Source: Blepharisma stoltei
Taxonomy: Eukaryota > Ciliophora > Heterotrichea > Heterotrichida > Blepharismidae
Direction of reading: 5' to 3'
DNA: 64,000 nt
Assembly: GCA_914767885.1 (NCBI GenBank)
Contig: CAJZBQ010000060.1
Coordinates: 1-64,000, forward strand
Below the pieces are notes generated by a model. It ran no database searches, had not been told where the DNA came from, and worked only from the letters and a program-made list of their open reading frames with translations. How positions within the stretch are numbered: the first letter of the stretch is position 1; each line of letters opens with the position of its first letter. The translations under genes were made by a program, and so were the position numbers. Of this stretch, positions 11,619 to 23,076 are shown piece by piece.

Positions 11619-13406
11619 GCAGAAGTGCAACTTTTCATCAGCTGCAGAAAACTCAAAGACATGGACACTTTCAGCAAGTCTGATCCCTTCGTCGAAGTCT
11701 ACGAAAAAAACAGCACGACAAACAAATGAAAAAGAGTCGACAGGACCGAAGTGATATGAAATAACCTCAATCCTGATTTCGTCAAAAGCTTTAAATTTCC
11801 TTTTCAATTTGAAGAGCAAAAATATTTTCAGTTTAAAGTCTACCACGCTGGCGACGACAATGCAAAGATCGAAAATGATAATTTCATTGGAGAAGCTGAG
11901 TGCTCACTGGGAGAAATCATAGGCTCTCAAGGCCAGCAGCTTATAAAAACTTTAAAACTTCCAGGAAAACACGAGAGCAGAGGAAATATTATATTAAGAA
12001 CTGAAGAAGTCAGCGCTAATAAAGATATGGTTTGTATTGAAATGGGTGCTAGAGGCCTTAAAGATATATCAAGCCTATTCGGGACTTTTAAGCCATTTTT
12101 CTGTATATCTAAAGCTATGGAAAATGGTGCTTATCAAAGAGTTTATATGTCGGAATACAAAAAAGGTAGAAATGTGTCATGAAATAAAATTGAAAAATCT
12201 TTACAGGACATTTGTACAGGGGATTTAGATAGACCACTTTTATTTGAGGTTTACGATCATCACAAAAGCGGAAATCACAAAAAATTCGGGGCTGCCCAAG
12301 TAAGTATAAAAAGTATGACTGAAGGTTCAGAAAAATCTTTCCAGCTTAAAGATTCATTTGTAGACAAAAAAAGTGGAAGATGTGCATCCAGACGAGGCAA
12401 AAAAGAGGAAAAAACTGTCGGGACTATGGTAGTAAGATCTTTGGACATCGTAAAAGTCCACAGCTTTATTGACTATATTGCAGGAGGATGCCAAATCTCG
12501 CTTATCGTGGCTATTGATTTTACAGCTTCTAATATGGATCCAAGAGACCCCCAGTCTTTGCACTATCTAAATCCAAATAATATGTTCAACCAATACCAAT
12601 CCGCCTTATTTTCTGTAGGAGAAATCTTACTGAATTATGACAGTGATAAGCTCGTTCCATTTTATGGCTTCGGCGCTAAGCTAAATGGAGCCATAAATCA
12701 CTGTTTCCCTATAAATTTCAACAACTCAGACCCAAATGTCCAAGGTCTCGACGGTTTAATGCACTCCTACAGTGAAGTCCTAAATGTAATTGAGTTCTCA
12801 GGCCCTACTCTCTTTGCCCAGGTAATCCAAAAAGCAGTCCTTGAAGCTGAAAGGGCTCAAGTCCATCAGGGAAATCAGCAATATTTTGTACTTTTAATTT
12901 TGACTGACGGAGAAATCCATGATATGCGGGCCACAATTGACTGAATTGTAAGGGGCTCTGCGTCGCCCATATCAATTGTAATTGTAGGGATTGGGAATGA
13001 CAGTTTTTCTAATATGGTTGTATTGGACGCAGATGAAGAGCCTTTAATTGATTCTAATGGTAAACGGATGGAAAGGGATATTGTGCAGTTTGTGCCTTTT
13101 AGGGAGGTAGGAAATTCGCCTGTTTCACTGGCTAGAGAAGTTTTGGACGAAATTCCGAGAGAAATTGTGAACTTTTTTAATAAAAAAGGGATTTTTCCAA
13201 ATCCGCCGGTCAGTGCGCCGGAGTTTGATTTTAGTAGAAGTTATAGTACGGAAAGGCAGGGGATTGCAGTGGAAGATGTGACCTTTCAGGTAGGCGGGAA
13301 CCAGCAGTCACTTCCACAGAATATATATCCTTACAACCCGAATACTGTGAATTTTGGAAGAGCAGTTGTAGGCAGACAATTGAGCAGCCATAATAGTCGT
13401 AATTAA
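11619..13406 (+). CDS. Copine (two C2 domains plus vWA/copine domain)
   Basis: Calcium-dependent phospholipid-binding protein. First C2 domain shows VQLFISCRKLKDMDTFSKSD and Asp residues placed for Ca2+ binding; a second, more divergent C2 covers about residues 130-260; the copine vWA domain follows (SLIVAIDFTASN, a MIDAS-like DxTxSN; LTDGEIHDM; SIVIVGIGNDSF). The raw frame is cut by TGA codons that align with Trp (e.g. ATIDWIVRG), one of the clearest proofs of the code here. No IES was needed. The start is unresolved: the frame is open to about 11570 but no ATG is seen; a 16-nt intron GTCTAAAACCCAATAG just upstream is possible. TAA at 13404. Confidence 0.9.
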
Positions 13407-13635
13407 ATATATAAAAATAATAATTTTTGTTGTAAATGTGAGATATTCGGTATAATTGATGAAAATAAGCTGCGATGATAGATTATTATTAATTGATTGG
13501 CTTAAGTCAAGATTGAATACAAAAAGCTATTATGTCTTGAAGAGGAATAGTTTTGAATACTGTTAAAATAGGCACAATGGACATATAAATAAAAATTATT
13601 TAAATCCTATTTAAATTTATAGTTCATATTAATTA
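13407..13635. other. AT-rich spacer after copine
   Basis: No gene, hairpin or element end seen before the nested MITE. Confidence 0.6.
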
Positions 13636-14282
13636 TAAGGATCCCCCCCCTCATTTGTCCAATTTTTCTAGTTTTTTTTTTCTTACTCCCCCCCTCCGTG
13701 AGTGAACAAAACCATTAGAAAAAATCGCTATTTTTTTTGCCCAAAAACCCACCCTCCGTGAGTGAACAAAAATTTTTTTTAATAGAAAAAATTTTTTATG
13801 GAAAAAAAAATTGATATATAAATGATAATTAGTATAAAGAAATCTAGAGCTAATTCTGTTTAATTTTAAACGAATTGCTTTTAAAACATAAATTTTATAA
13901 ATTAAATTAATATTTGCTTTCCAATTTTTGCGAATTAGGATTTTTTTAAATTTCGAAAAAAAATAATTTTTATAAAATTAATATATAAAATTTTTTAAAA
14001 AAAAAAAAATTAACCCCCCTCCGTGAGTGAACAAAATTTTTTTGTTCACTCACGGAGGGGGGGAGCTAGAAAAAAAAAATTTTCAGGACCTCTTTTGTCC
14101 CAAAATCTAGTCAAAAATGATTTGTCCCATTTTCTAGTCATTTTTGGGATTTTTTTTCGAATGTCCTAAATTTTAGTTTTTTACTGTAAAAAAACTAGAA
14201 AATGAATTGAGGCCCTGAAAAAATTTTTTTTCTATCAAAATTTTGACTAGAAAATTGGACAAATGAGGGGGGGGGATCATTA
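13636..14282. mobile_element. Outer MITE/IES with CTCATTTGTCC termini, carries a nested MITE
   Basis: Inverted termini: GGATCCCCCCCCTCATTTGT at the left and its complement ending GAGGGGGGGGGATCATTAG at the right, flanked by TA. The core motif TTTGTCC.A..TTCTAGT recurs at about 13650, 14088, 14120 and, inverted, 14250, so this family too has several internal copies of its terminal motif. A complete second element (13683-14068) sits inside it. Intergenic. Confidence 0.75.
13683..14068. mobile_element. Nested MITE, CCGTGAG family
   Basis: TTACTCCCCCCCTCCGTGAG at the left, GGAGGGGGGGAGCTA at the right. Four copies of CTCCGTGAGTGAACAAA: two direct copies about 60 bp apart at the left and two inverted copies forming a hairpin (14017-14060) at the right. 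TA at each end. Inserted into the outer element, so it is the younger of the two. Confidence 0.85.
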
Positions 14283-14614
14283 GTTATAGATGCTTCATGC
14301 TTGTTTTTCAAATAAAAGCTTGCTTTAAATCTTCTATTTTTCGCTCAACAATAATCTTTCTCAAAACTATCATAATTTTTTTTAATTTTTAAATTGGCAG
14401 TTTCCATTCGATCACCCACAATTTGCATACTTATTTCAAAAAATGAATTAATTTTTCAGTGTAAGAGCTCTATTATTATATATATTTGCAACTTCAATAA
14501 TTTATTTAAAAAAGTCTGATGCACAATATATTAATTCCAAATTCATCAAAAATCAGCATAAATTAAAGCCAGCTGCAAAGATCTCTCTCTCAAATATAAG
14601 TTAATTTTAGAAAT

Positions 14615-15446
14615 ATGAATGAAGAACAAAAAAGAGAAGAGTTAGGCTCCGGCGATAAAAGTAGCAGCATAGAAGACGCAGATTCTGAAGTTGGAGAAGA
14701 GCCTAAAGTGAACGCAATTTATGGGAAATCTATGAATCTATTTGGCAGAGAAAGCTTTAAAGTTGAAATTTTTGACGAAGATATCCCTGATATTCTCCCA
14801 ACAATTTGGCGAAAAAAGAGCCAAATTGCCACCTGCACGCATTGCAAGCTGACAATTGAGACGAAAACTAAAAAGGAAGCGGGATTCGGCTGCTTGCTAT
14901 TTTTCTCAAGCTTTTTGGCGATCGGAGGATGTTGCTGAATTCCTTGTATTTTTCCGAGAAATAAAATGGTGGAGTCGGAAGTTTGTCTATAAGGCACACT
15001 TCTTATGGAGCAGGTTGGATCTATCCTGATAAAGCTGAAAACAGGCCTCTGTCGTTTTTGAAAGTAAGCCTTCAAGTTTGGGAATGCCTTGCCGGAGAGG
15101 AAGGCTTCCTGTCCCTGCCAGGAGGTCTAGACAGGTCTGCTTCTAAAATAGTATTATTCTATCGGACTATCGGGCGCTCGATAGAGGATGTCTCTAACAT
15201 AGGGAGCTAATCCTTAGGTTAGGTGGTTCTCACCAGGGCTGGAATTTTGGTTGGCCTTACACCATGAACTCTGGTGTATACGCAGTCACATTAGGCAACT
15301 AAACTAATGTCAAGGTAGTCCGAATAGTGGGGTTACTTATGGCTGTATAATCTTGGTCTTAATCTTGTATTTTTCCGATGTTCAGAGATACGGTCCACTA
15401 TTGTCCAAAATGCAAAAATCGATTGGGATGCCGTAGTTTCTTATAA
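14615..15446 (+). CDS. LITAF-domain membrane protein
   Basis: Small monotopic membrane protein of the LITAF/SIMPLE type, known from endosome and lysosome membranes. After removing a SINE (421 bp) it is 136 residues. The C-terminal domain is complete: TCTHCKL (first CxxC), a hydrophobic stretch with FFSSFLAIGGCCWIPC, then HYCPKCKNRLG (second Zn knuckle). W in CCWIPC is encoded by TGA. The N-terminal ~85 residues are acidic and low in complexity. The insertion falls in the membrane segment, so the gene would be dead if the SINE were kept. Confidence 0.88.
14943..15378 (+). mobile_element. SINE-like element in the LITAF gene
   Basis: Target duplication CTTGTATTTTTCCGA at 14943-14957 and 15364-15378 (15 bp, contains TA). 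Body starts ATAAAATGGTGGAGTCGG and ends ACTTATGGCTGTATAATC followed by CTTG/TCTT repeats. Removal of 421 bp (not a multiple of 3) restores the frame at CIFPMFRDTVHYC. Confidence 0.88.
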
Positions 15447-16119
15447 TAGAGCTTCAATTATATACTTTTTCAGATTTCATAATAAAAAATCTATATAAAA
15501 AGATTTTCTAATTAAAAAATATATAAAAAGATATATATTATTTATCAAACATCTAATGTATAAACTAACCCTTTAATTCTTCTGCAATAATTTTCTTATT
15601 GCTAAAGATTTTATTCAAAAAAAGGCTTATAAAGGCTGCTTTCTATTAATTAATTTTAGAATTTTGTTATTTTGCTTGATAAAATATAGATAGAAATATG
15701 TTTAACTAATTTCAAATTTATTTATTTTCTAAATTGCACCACATTTCTAAGTAATTCAAGAGAAAGGAGCTAATACGACAATGATTAGACCTAAATATTG
15801 AGGATAGATAAAGTTAAACAAATGAGCCTTTTAAACTTATTGCTATTAATTTGACTATTTTGCTTGAATTGGAGTTTAAAATTCCCAATCGCTAATTTGG
15901 CAGTAGTCTCTTTTATATCAAAATTCTCTTTTTCAATAACCCTTATTGATGATCAATTACTTGAAAGATAAATAATCCCAACTTTAAATTTCCCATTTTT
16001 ATGTTACACTTTCCTATAATTCTGCACATATTTCATTCACTATCAATTTAATTTTTTTCTCTAATTCTTCTCTCTAATATCCCCTTCTTTTGTCCTCAGA
16101 ATTTCTTGTTATACTAAAA
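15447..16119. other. AT-rich intergenic stretch
   Basis: About 670 bp between two genes on the same strand. No open frame, element end or RNA gene recognised; presumably holds the promoter of the downstream gene. Confidence 0.6.
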
Positions 16120-17850
16120 ATGGAAGACTTTGAGAATCGACCCAAGGCTGAAAAATACTTTCCTCAAGCAGATGCCACCCTTGAAGGTGCCCAATCCAAG
16201 ATGCAATTTCTCCAAGAAAACACAGAAATTGCTATAGGAATCCCTCTTCGACACCAAATTTATTCCCTTTTGCAATTATCTGACCAAGGTGGTCTCACAG
16301 TCCAAGAGGTCTCAAAGAAGCTTTGTTTAAATACAAAAACTTGTGCAAAGGTCCTAGACGAAATGGTCAGCAAATACCCTGATATCAAAGCAACTGCCCA
16401 TCGTTATGGAAGAGTCTTCGTCCACAAATATCACATCAGTCAAAAACAAGAAGAAAAACATGAAAAATTACTAGAAGATGAAGAGTATTTGACCCAGGTG
16501 AACCAAGATACCCTCGATTTAATAAAAAAGACTGAATGTGACTATGGGAAAACGATCCTTAAAGCTATTGAAGTCAATGTCAAAGCTGATAGGCGGCCTA
16601 CAAACCGCCAAAGGGTAACTCATCAAACCTATATAAGATCGTTATTTATAGTGTCAAGAATCCAGACATTGAAAGTCAGCTCTATTTATGAGATGAAAGA
16701 AATGATAAAAAGTGACTTAGAACCTAACGCAAAATGGAGCCTTGATAAGAAAACGGTCCTTAGGATTGTGTGGAAACTACAAGGGGTAGGGCTGATAAGG
16801 CAAATGTGCTTTAGAATTACCTTGAAAAAAAATGATGAACATGATTTGCAGTATTTGGGGGATGAGTATGGGTGTATTGAAAAAGATAAAAAAGTGATAA
16901 AACTTAATGGAACAACCGACGCGCGAGGAAATACAGTTCTTTATAAAGTTATTATAGCCCTGCCGAATATGTGTGAAAGTGACCCATTAGTGTTGGCCTA
17001 TCCCCTATTGCAAAATCCTACTAATAGAAAGCCTATAGCAACTCCTGGCTATAAATTACCATCATCAGTTCCTATATTTTCAAAATCTATTTATTTGAAG
17101 AAGTTTTATCAAGAAGACCATAAATATTTTAAAAAAATTAAAGAAATTAGCGCAGAGAATTTTATAGAGATCGTCAAAACTTTATATAAATGCAAGGGAG
17201 AACTAGAAAAAAAAGATGAAAAAATAGAAGATGATGGGAGCATGCAAATTGAGGATGAAGAAGTGCCTGAAGTTGCCAGAAAAGCAATTAATTGCTCCGT
17301 ATTTATTAAATGGGCTGAAGAATTTCATAGAAAATGGATACTAAAATGTTATGAAATATTCATCGGAAAATTCAGAGTATCATCAACTTATCTCGCCCTT
17401 AAATCAATTCAAAATTCTCAGAAAAAAGATACGCAAATAAACAATAAATTGAGCCTGGCATATGGAAATATCAGCTTTAAGCCAGCCAATATACACTCTT
17501 TTACAAGTATCCCAGAAAAATTATTCAATAATCCAATTGACGAAAAAATGGATATAGATGAAAAATTGCTTTGCTCTTCAACTTCTTCAGATGCAAATGA
17601 AAATAATGGTGATGGAGAAATTTTTGAAGAGCAGCTCAAAGAGATTAGGAAAAATATTGACGAATTGAATTTCCTTAAACATAGAAAATTACCTAAAAAG
17701 AGAAAAGGAGGTGTAGTTGATGCAGCTGCGACGATTAAGAAAGTGTTTTTGACATTGGAGAATAAGCCTATGATGATAACTATAGAGCAAATTGATAGTT
17801 TGACCAAGAAGTTAGACGTCGAGCCTACCCATTTCCTTATCCTTTCATAA
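16120..17850 (+). CDS. Winged-helix protein resembling TFIIIC largest subunit
   Basis: 576 residues from ATG 16120, no IES, stop TAA. Residues ~45-115 form a winged helix (QIYSLLQLSDQGGLTVQEVS, then KLCLNTKTCAKVLDEMV), followed near 165-250 by a TYIRSLFIVSRI ... DKKTVLRIVWKLQGVGLIR block. In GTF3C1/Tfc3, the box-B-binding subunit of TFIIIC, the same two blocks occur in this order. The protein is shorter than usual GTF3C1 and the rest is lysine-rich and low in complexity. Family call is by pattern only and moderate. An in-frame TTG extends the frame 10 codons upstream but ATG at 16120 is the likely start. Confidence 0.55.
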   Translation: MEDFENRPKAEKYFPQADATLEGAQSKMQFLQENTEIAIGIPLRHQIYSLLQLSDQGGLTVQEVSKKLCLNTKTCAKVLDEMVSKYPDIKATAHRYGRVFVHKYHISQKQEEKHEKLLEDEEYLTQVNQDTLDLIKKTECDYGKTILKAIEVNVKADRRPTNRQRVTHQTYIRSLFIVSRIQTLKVSSIYEMKEMIKSDLEPNAKWSLDKKTVLRIVWKLQGVGLIRQMCFRITLKKNDEHDLQYLGDEYGCIEKDKKVIKLNGTTDARGNTVLYKVIIALPNMCESDPLVLAYPLLQNPTNRKPIATPGYKLPSSVPIFSKSIYLKKFYQEDHKYFKKIKEISAENFIEIVKTLYKCKGELEKKDEKIEDDGSMQIEDEEVPEVARKAINCSVFIKWAEEFHRKWILKCYEIFIGKFRVSSTYLALKSIQNSQKKDTQINNKLSLAYGNISFKPANIHSFTSIPEKLFNNPIDEKMDIDEKLLCSSTSSDANENNGDGEIFEEQLKEIRKNIDELNFLKHRKLPKKRKGGVVDAAATIKKVFLTLENKPMMITIEQIDSLTKKLDVEPTHFLILS

Positions 17851-17969
17851 TATTAATTAAATCATGCTTTAAAATTTTCTATTAATATAAATACAAAAAG
17901 TCCTCAATTTTGTAAATAATATAGCAGAAAGTTAGCTATCTTCAAATGCTTGGGATTATTAGTGAGTGC

Positions 17970-18359
17970 TTACTCCCCCCCCCCTCCGTGAGCGAACAAA
18001 ACCATTAGAAAAATCGGCATTTTTTGACCAAAAACCCACCCTCCGTGAGTGAACAAAAATTTTTTTAATAGAAAAAAATTTTAATGGAAAAAAATTTTGA
18101 TATATAAGTGATAATTAGTATAATGAAATCTAGAGCTAATTCTGTTTAATTTTAAACAAATTGCGTTTTAAAACATAAATTTTGCAAATTAAATTAATAT
18201 TTGCTTCCCAATTTTTGCAAATTAGGATTTTTTTAAATTTCGAAAAAAATATTTTTTATAAAATTTATATATAAATTTTTTTTTTAAAAAAAAAAATTAA
18301 CCCCCCTCCGTGAGCGAACAAAATTTTTTTGTTCGCTCACGGAGGGGGGGGGGGAGTTA
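17970..18359. mobile_element. MITE, CCGTGAG family (near-identical to 39975 and 31315 copies)
   Basis: TTACTCCCC...CTCCGTGAGCGAAC at the left; hairpin of the same motif and GGGGAGTTA at the right; four motif copies, TA at both ends. Intergenic, downstream of the TFIIIC-like gene. The remaining sequence to 18581 is AT-rich with nothing recognised. Confidence 0.88.
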
Positions 18360-18581
18360 GGAAAATTCAAAGTTAACCCGCCGTGAATGTGAATGTGATG
18401 AGGTCTTCATAAATTTATCATAAATTCACTTTTAAAAAACTTAACCTTTAACTCTATGGTTCAGCTCCCAATATAATCAAAATCATGGATAATTCCATCA
18501 TATTTTGAGAGTTTATAACAATCAATTGCCAAACTCTTATATGATACTACATTTTATTTAAACCATAAAATAATCTATTAT

Positions 18582-19211
18582 TTACTCTGTTTTTTGCTTA
18601 TTTCCTATCCTCTTACTCAAAACCCTATACATAAATCCTATAACAATTGTTGCTGCAAACCCTATCCCAAACGCACAAACGTCACATTCTCCTAACAGCT
18701 TAACAATTTTTTCCCAATTAGTCCTGCTCAAGGTAGGTAATTTATGACTTGTGTAGTTCTGATAAGTCTTATCCTTTACAAGTGAAATAACTGGGTCTAA
18801 TTTAAACGGTTTTGTAATATTATAATAATACCCTTCATGTATATAAACAGCTGCAGGGTAGTCGTACAGCCCAAACTTATGGAAACTCCTCTTATTTTTC
18901 CTTAAATCGACCTTACACACCGGGACCTTCATATTTTCTTTTTCAAAGAGATTCCGGGCTGCAAAATTCCAGGTCGCAATAAGAAGTCCTGAGCTGTTTA
19001 GTTCGGCGTCGTAAAAGAGAATAAGTCAGTCGTTGCTGGTATTGTAAACTAAGTATTCAATTTCGTTGTCCGTGAGCTCTATTACGGCGGCCCCTGACTC
19101 CTTGCTGAGCTTACCTTGGATTTTTTCGAGTTTTGCCTCGAGGGATTCTTTGGCTGACTTGGAAAAAACGCAGGACAGAATTAAGAGGGAAAAGAAGATT
19201 TTTGTAGTCAT
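18582..19211 (-). CDS. Secreted-pathway thioredoxin-fold membrane protein
   Basis: 209 residues when TGA is read as Trp. N-terminal signal peptide (KIFFSLLILSCVFS), a lumenal domain with thioredoxin-like pattern (DWLILFYDAEL ... FAARNLFEKE ... VPVCKVDL ... YDYPAAVYIHEGYYY) and one C-terminal membrane helix (FGIGFAATIVIGFMY) followed by a basic tail. The position where thioredoxins carry CxxC reads NSSG, so no redox activity is expected; the layout recalls TMX or OST3/6-type ER proteins. Divergent from Rpt2 with 234 bp between starts. Confidence 0.65.
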
Positions 19212-19445
19212 GGGAATAATTATTATAAAATCCAGAATTTTCTATTTGAGATACTGTAAATTGTACTAATAATAAATAAGAAATAAGATATATTTTATAG
19301 AAAATATGTTCCTTTCAAAATATTTTAAATTAAAATGAGCTATTTCAGCATAATTATTAATCTATATTATTCGGACAATAAACACCACCCTTAAACTACT
19401 ATAAAAAATCAAACTCATAAGAAATCCACATTTTTATATTATTAA

Positions 19446-20768
19446 ATGGGAAATTTGCCATCAGGCGGAGGTGACCAACAAGGTAATGAAAACCGCAAAG
19501 AAGAGTACAAAAAGCGGCGCCAAGAACAGCGTATCCCAGCTCGCGTTGGGAAAAAGAAAAAGGTCCGGGGTACTGAAGGCGCCTCCAAGCTTCCTACAGT
19601 CACCCCCTCCCTAAAATGCCGTCTCAAGCAGCTCAGACTTGAAAGAATCAAAGACTATCTGATCCTCGAGCAAGAATTTATCAAAAACCAAGAAATCCTC
19701 CGCCCGCAAGCTGAAAAAAAGGAAGAAGAGCGTGCTAAGGTTGACGAATTGCGAGGATCTCCTTTATCAGTCGGCTCTCTTGAAGAATTCATAGACGAAA
19801 ATCACGCTATTGTATCTACCTCAGTTGGGCCTGAATATTATGTATCTGTATTGTCCATTGTTGATAAGGACCAATTGGAGCCTGGCTCAAGCGTCCTTCT
19901 ACATCATAAGTCTCATAGTGTGGTAGGCATTTTACAAGATGAGGTAGACCCACTTGTGAGCGTGATGAAGGTAGAAAAGGCACCTTTGGAAAGCTATGCA
20001 GACATAGGAGGTCTTGAAGCACAAATACAGGAAATTAAGGAAGCTGTAGAGCTGCCTTTGACCCATCCTGAGCTGTATGAAGATATAGGGATCAAGCCAC
20101 CTAAAGGAGTCATTTTATATGGAGAGCCAGGGACTGGGAAGACTTTGCTTGCCAAAGCAGTGGCTAATGAGACTTCTGCGACCTTTTTAAGGGTCACTGG
20201 GTCTGAACTTATACAAAAGTACCTAGGAGAAGGGCCAAAGCTTGTAAGAGAACTATTCAGAGTCGCAGAAGAGCACGCCCCTTCTATAGTATTTATTGAT
20301 GAAATTGACGCAGTTGGGACTAAAAGATATGACAGTAATTCTGGCGGAGAAAGAGAAATCCAGAGGACCATGCTTGAGCTGCTTAACCAATTAGACGGAT
20401 TTGACTCTAAAACAGACGTAAAAGTCATTTTGGCGACAAATAGGATTGAGACACTAGACCCAGCTTTAATTAGGCCTGGAAGAATTGACAGAAAAATTGA
20501 ATTTACCATGCCTGACATTAAAACTAAAAGAAAAATATTCCAAGTCCATACCACGAAGATGTCACTTGCCACTGATGTAGACTTGGAAGCGTTTATTATG
20601 GCTAAAGATGAGCTGAGTGGGGCTGACATTAAGGCAATTTGCACAGAAGCAGGGATGCTGGCTCTTAGAGAGCGCAGAATGCAGGTATGCCAAGAAGATT
20701 TCCTGAAGAGTAAAGAAAAAGTGCTGTATAAGAAAAAAGGGAATATTCCAGAAGGGCTTTACATTTAA
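19446..20768 (+). CDS. PSMC1: 26S proteasome ATPase subunit Rpt2
   Basis: 440 residues, uninterrupted. MGN start typical for the N-myristoylated Rpt2, coiled coil at residues ~60-110, OB domain, then AAA+ core with Walker A GEPGTGKT, Walker [12 protein letters not shown] and arginine fingers in RPGRIDRK. The C-terminus ends in GLYI, the hydrophobic-Tyr-X gate-opening motif of Rpt2. Part of the base ring that unfolds ubiquitinated substrates. No IES falls within this gene, which is notable among its neighbours. Confidence 0.97.
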   Translation: MGNLPSGGGDQQGNENRKEEYKKRRQEQRIPARVGKKKKVRGTEGASKLPTVTPSLKCRLKQLRLERIKDYLILEQEFIKNQEILRPQAEKKEEERAKVDELRGSPLSVGSLEEFIDENHAIVSTSVGPEYYVSVLSIVDKDQLEPGSSVLLHHKSHSVVGILQDEVDPLVSVMKVEKAPLESYADIGGLEAQIQEIKEAVELPLTHPELYEDIGIKPPKGVILYGEPGTGKTLLAKAVANETSATFLRVTGSELIQKYLGEGPKLVRELFRVAEEHAPSIVFIDEIDAVGTKRYDSNSGGEREIQRTMLELLNQLDGFDSKTDVKVILATNRIETLDPALIRPGRIDRKIEFTMPDIKTKRKIFQVHTTKMSLATDVDLEAFIMAKDELSGADIKAICTEAGMLALRERRMQVCQEDFLKSKEKVLYKKKGNIPEGLYI

Positions 20769-21054
20769 CTAATAGGTAGGTCTTCTTAATTTTGCGTTTA
20801 AATTTTCCTTAACCTCTCTGCAATAAGAAGTTTTTTTTTAAAAAAAAAATTATAAAATTTGCCTGAGGGAGTTAAACAATGCCCAAAATGAAGGCCAGTA
20901 AAAGCTTTATCGTTTTTGACCTCAAAAACGCTTTTAATCATTCAAAATTTATTATTAAAAATATGAAAATGCTATATTTACCCAAAAAAGAATTCAAAGG
21001 CTTTCCGAAAAAAGGAAAAAGAAGGGAGGAAGGCATTTTAGTACGAAAAAATGA

Positions 21055-21807
21055 TTATTTATAATTAGGTTTATGTTTATTCTGTTTATTTGGCGAATTT
21101 CCTTTCTTACTCTGTGTATAGTTGGGTGAATTGCCTTCTTGTGGGCCTTTACGCTTATGCGCAAGTTCGTTTCCGCAGATACGACAGACTCTAACTAGAG
21201 TTGAATAGCCGAGGTGTGGCAACGTAGTCATGACTGGCTTATTCTAAATATATTCTAATATATATTATTGGCATTATTAATAATTTTTATATATTGTTTT
21301 TATACTACCAATCATGACTGGAGAGCATTCAGAGCAGACTGACCTTCCGCACGCCCGACAATGGTGTCTGCGTGTGATGACACCAAATTTGGTGTGGCAG
21401 CACATACAAAAGTCTTTCAAAGACCACTCAGCTCGCAAAGACTGCTTAACAAAAGACGTCCACTTTTCGAACTCTTCAGGCGAGCTGGCCCTAAGTTTTC
21501 ATTGCTGGGATGAGTTATCTCTTGTTGCAAATTTTACAGTGAAAATCAGCGAACTGCCTTGCTCATTTAAGACTTCGAAGTTGTTGTCGAGTAGAATTGT
21601 TTCTACTGTGCTTTCTGAAGTGCTGCATTCTAAGGTCGAGCCTTGCAGCTTGAATTTGCAGTGGACTCAATCTTTCTGGTCAAAGCTGTAGGAACGCTCT
21701 GAGTTGTCAAGGATTGTGGGGAATTGGACGTCTAAGCTTCCCTCAAACACCAATTCGCTTTGAAGCATCACGCTGGATCGATCAATTTTGGACGAAAGGA
21801 TTCCCAT
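21055..21807 (-). CDS. FYVE zinc-finger protein (PH-like N-terminus)
   Basis: 222 residues after removing an 84-bp insert. C-terminal FYVE finger: CMCCHTKFGVITRRHHCRAC (basic RRHHC.AC motif that binds PI3P), CSECSPVM, then LPHLGYSTLVRVCRICGNEL. All eight Zn ligands are present once the insert is removed. The N-terminal ~120 residues look like a PH-type domain (SLIFTVKFATRD, SPEEFEKWTSFVKQSL). Expected at early endosomes. The basic tail is Asn/Lys-rich. TGA codes Trp in KDWVHCK. Confidence 0.88.
21228..21321 (-). other. IES (84 bp) in FYVE finger, 10-bp repeats without TA
   Basis: Direct repeat TCATGACTGG at 21228-21237 and 21312-21321 encloses AT-rich sequence with in-frame TAA. Removing 84 bp joins SPVM to TTLPHLG inside the Zn finger. 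The repeat contains no TA. Confidence 0.8.
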
Positions 21808-21938
21808 TTTATTGTATTAGCTTGACCACGAATATCATCAGGAGATGAAATCCTCATTGGCAGGCTTTTAGTTATTTATAAGGATCCTGATGGATTTAAT
21901 TTCATATTGGATTTGAATTGACCATTAGAGACCAGAAA

Positions 21939-22372
21939 TAATAGAGATTAGTTAGTTATTTAAGATTTCAATCTGGCCATAAGTGCACAAAGCACTAGCC
22001 TTTGCCCCATCTCGGCTCCAAGCGGGAAATTCCTCTTCCATTGCTTACTTGGTTTTCCGGTCTAAACTACTCGAACCCAAGGGTTAGCCCACCTGGGTTC
22101 TTCGCCCGCGTCTAAGTGCTCCGCTAGTCCCGACAGAGAAGGACTAGGTGGTAGGACAAAACCCAGCCTGGGCTGGGGCAAACCTACGGAGGAGAAATAA
22201 AACTTCACCCGGGGAGGACAAGAAACTCCTTCTCCATGCCCTACTAGACCCAAGGACGGTCTTATTTCGGTCGAATGGATTCGTGGAGCCATGCCTTGCC
22301 CAAAATGGGTGAGACGCCTCGGAGCTCAACTCCGTCATACGTCACCATTTTATTTCTTTTAATAGAGATTAG
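21939..22372 (-). mobile_element. SINE-like element, intergenic
   Basis: Target duplication TAATAGAGATTAG at 21939-21951 and 22360-22372. Minus-strand body starts AAAATGGTGACGTATGACGG, contains CTCCGAGGCG and TTTAGACCGG, ends CACTTATGGCCAGAT then a CTAA-repeat tail. Shares several blocks with the short copy at 24574. Confidence 0.85.
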
Positions 22373-22501
22373 GAATATAAGCAATATATAGCAATTTATA
22401 TGAAAACCTGTCTAAGATCAAGGATAGAGCGATTAATGTAGAGTAAAGCCATGCTATTGTCGACTTAGACTTTTTTATATATTTTTTGGATTTTAATTTC
22501 C

Positions 22502-22810
22502 TTACTCCCCCTCTCCGTGAGTGAACAAAAAAATTTTGTTCACTCACGCAGGGGGTTAATTTTTTTTTTAAAAGAGAATTTATATATAAATTTTATAGAA
22601 AATTTGTTTTTCGAAATTTTAAAAAATATAAAATTTATGTTTTAAAAAAAATTTGTTTAACATTATACAGAATTAGCTCGAGATTTCATTATACTAATTA
22701 TCACTTATGTATCAATTTTTTTTCATGAAAAAATTTTTGCTCGCTCAAGGAGGGAGCAAAAAATAGGGATTTTTCCAATAGTTTTGTTTACTCACGGAGG
22801 GGGGGAGTTA
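22502..22810. mobile_element. MITE, CCGTGAG family, inverted orientation
   Basis: TTACTCCCC with hairpin of CTCCGTGAGTGAACAAA at the left; two direct copies at 22738-22757 and about 22785-22800 at the right, then GGGGAGTTA. Middle copy is degenerate (GCTCGCTCAAGG). The flanks (22373-22501, 22811-23076) are AT-rich without recognised features. Confidence 0.8.
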
Positions 22811-23076
22811 GAGAATAATAGAGCGATCTTTAATTCTCCAAATCTAATTTAAATGCTTGACATAATTGCGGTCTAAGAAATAAATCGTCATGGCTATTTA
22901 TAACAAAAACCGCGAAATTTATAATATTAATTACTTATTCCCTTAAAATATAGCTAATTATGCATTAAACTCATCTTGTTTTATTGATAGATTAAATATA
23001 AATGATAAAAATCGTTTAATATTACTTTTATCATAAAAGAAATTACGCATTAAACAGTTTTACATATTGTGATACT

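Noticed and set aside
14017-14060. Hairpin resembling a bacterial terminator
   Set aside because: The same hairpin occurs in all MITEs of the family, and the genome is eukaryotic.
17418-17807. 129-codon minus-strand frame
   Set aside because: Antisense shadow of the TFIIIC-like gene.
19994-20644. 216-codon minus-strand frame
   Set aside because: Antisense shadow of Rpt2.
20879-21064. Plus-strand frame after Rpt2
   Set aside because: Basic, low-complexity, no motif, and its end overlaps the 3' end of the better supported FYVE gene on the other strand.
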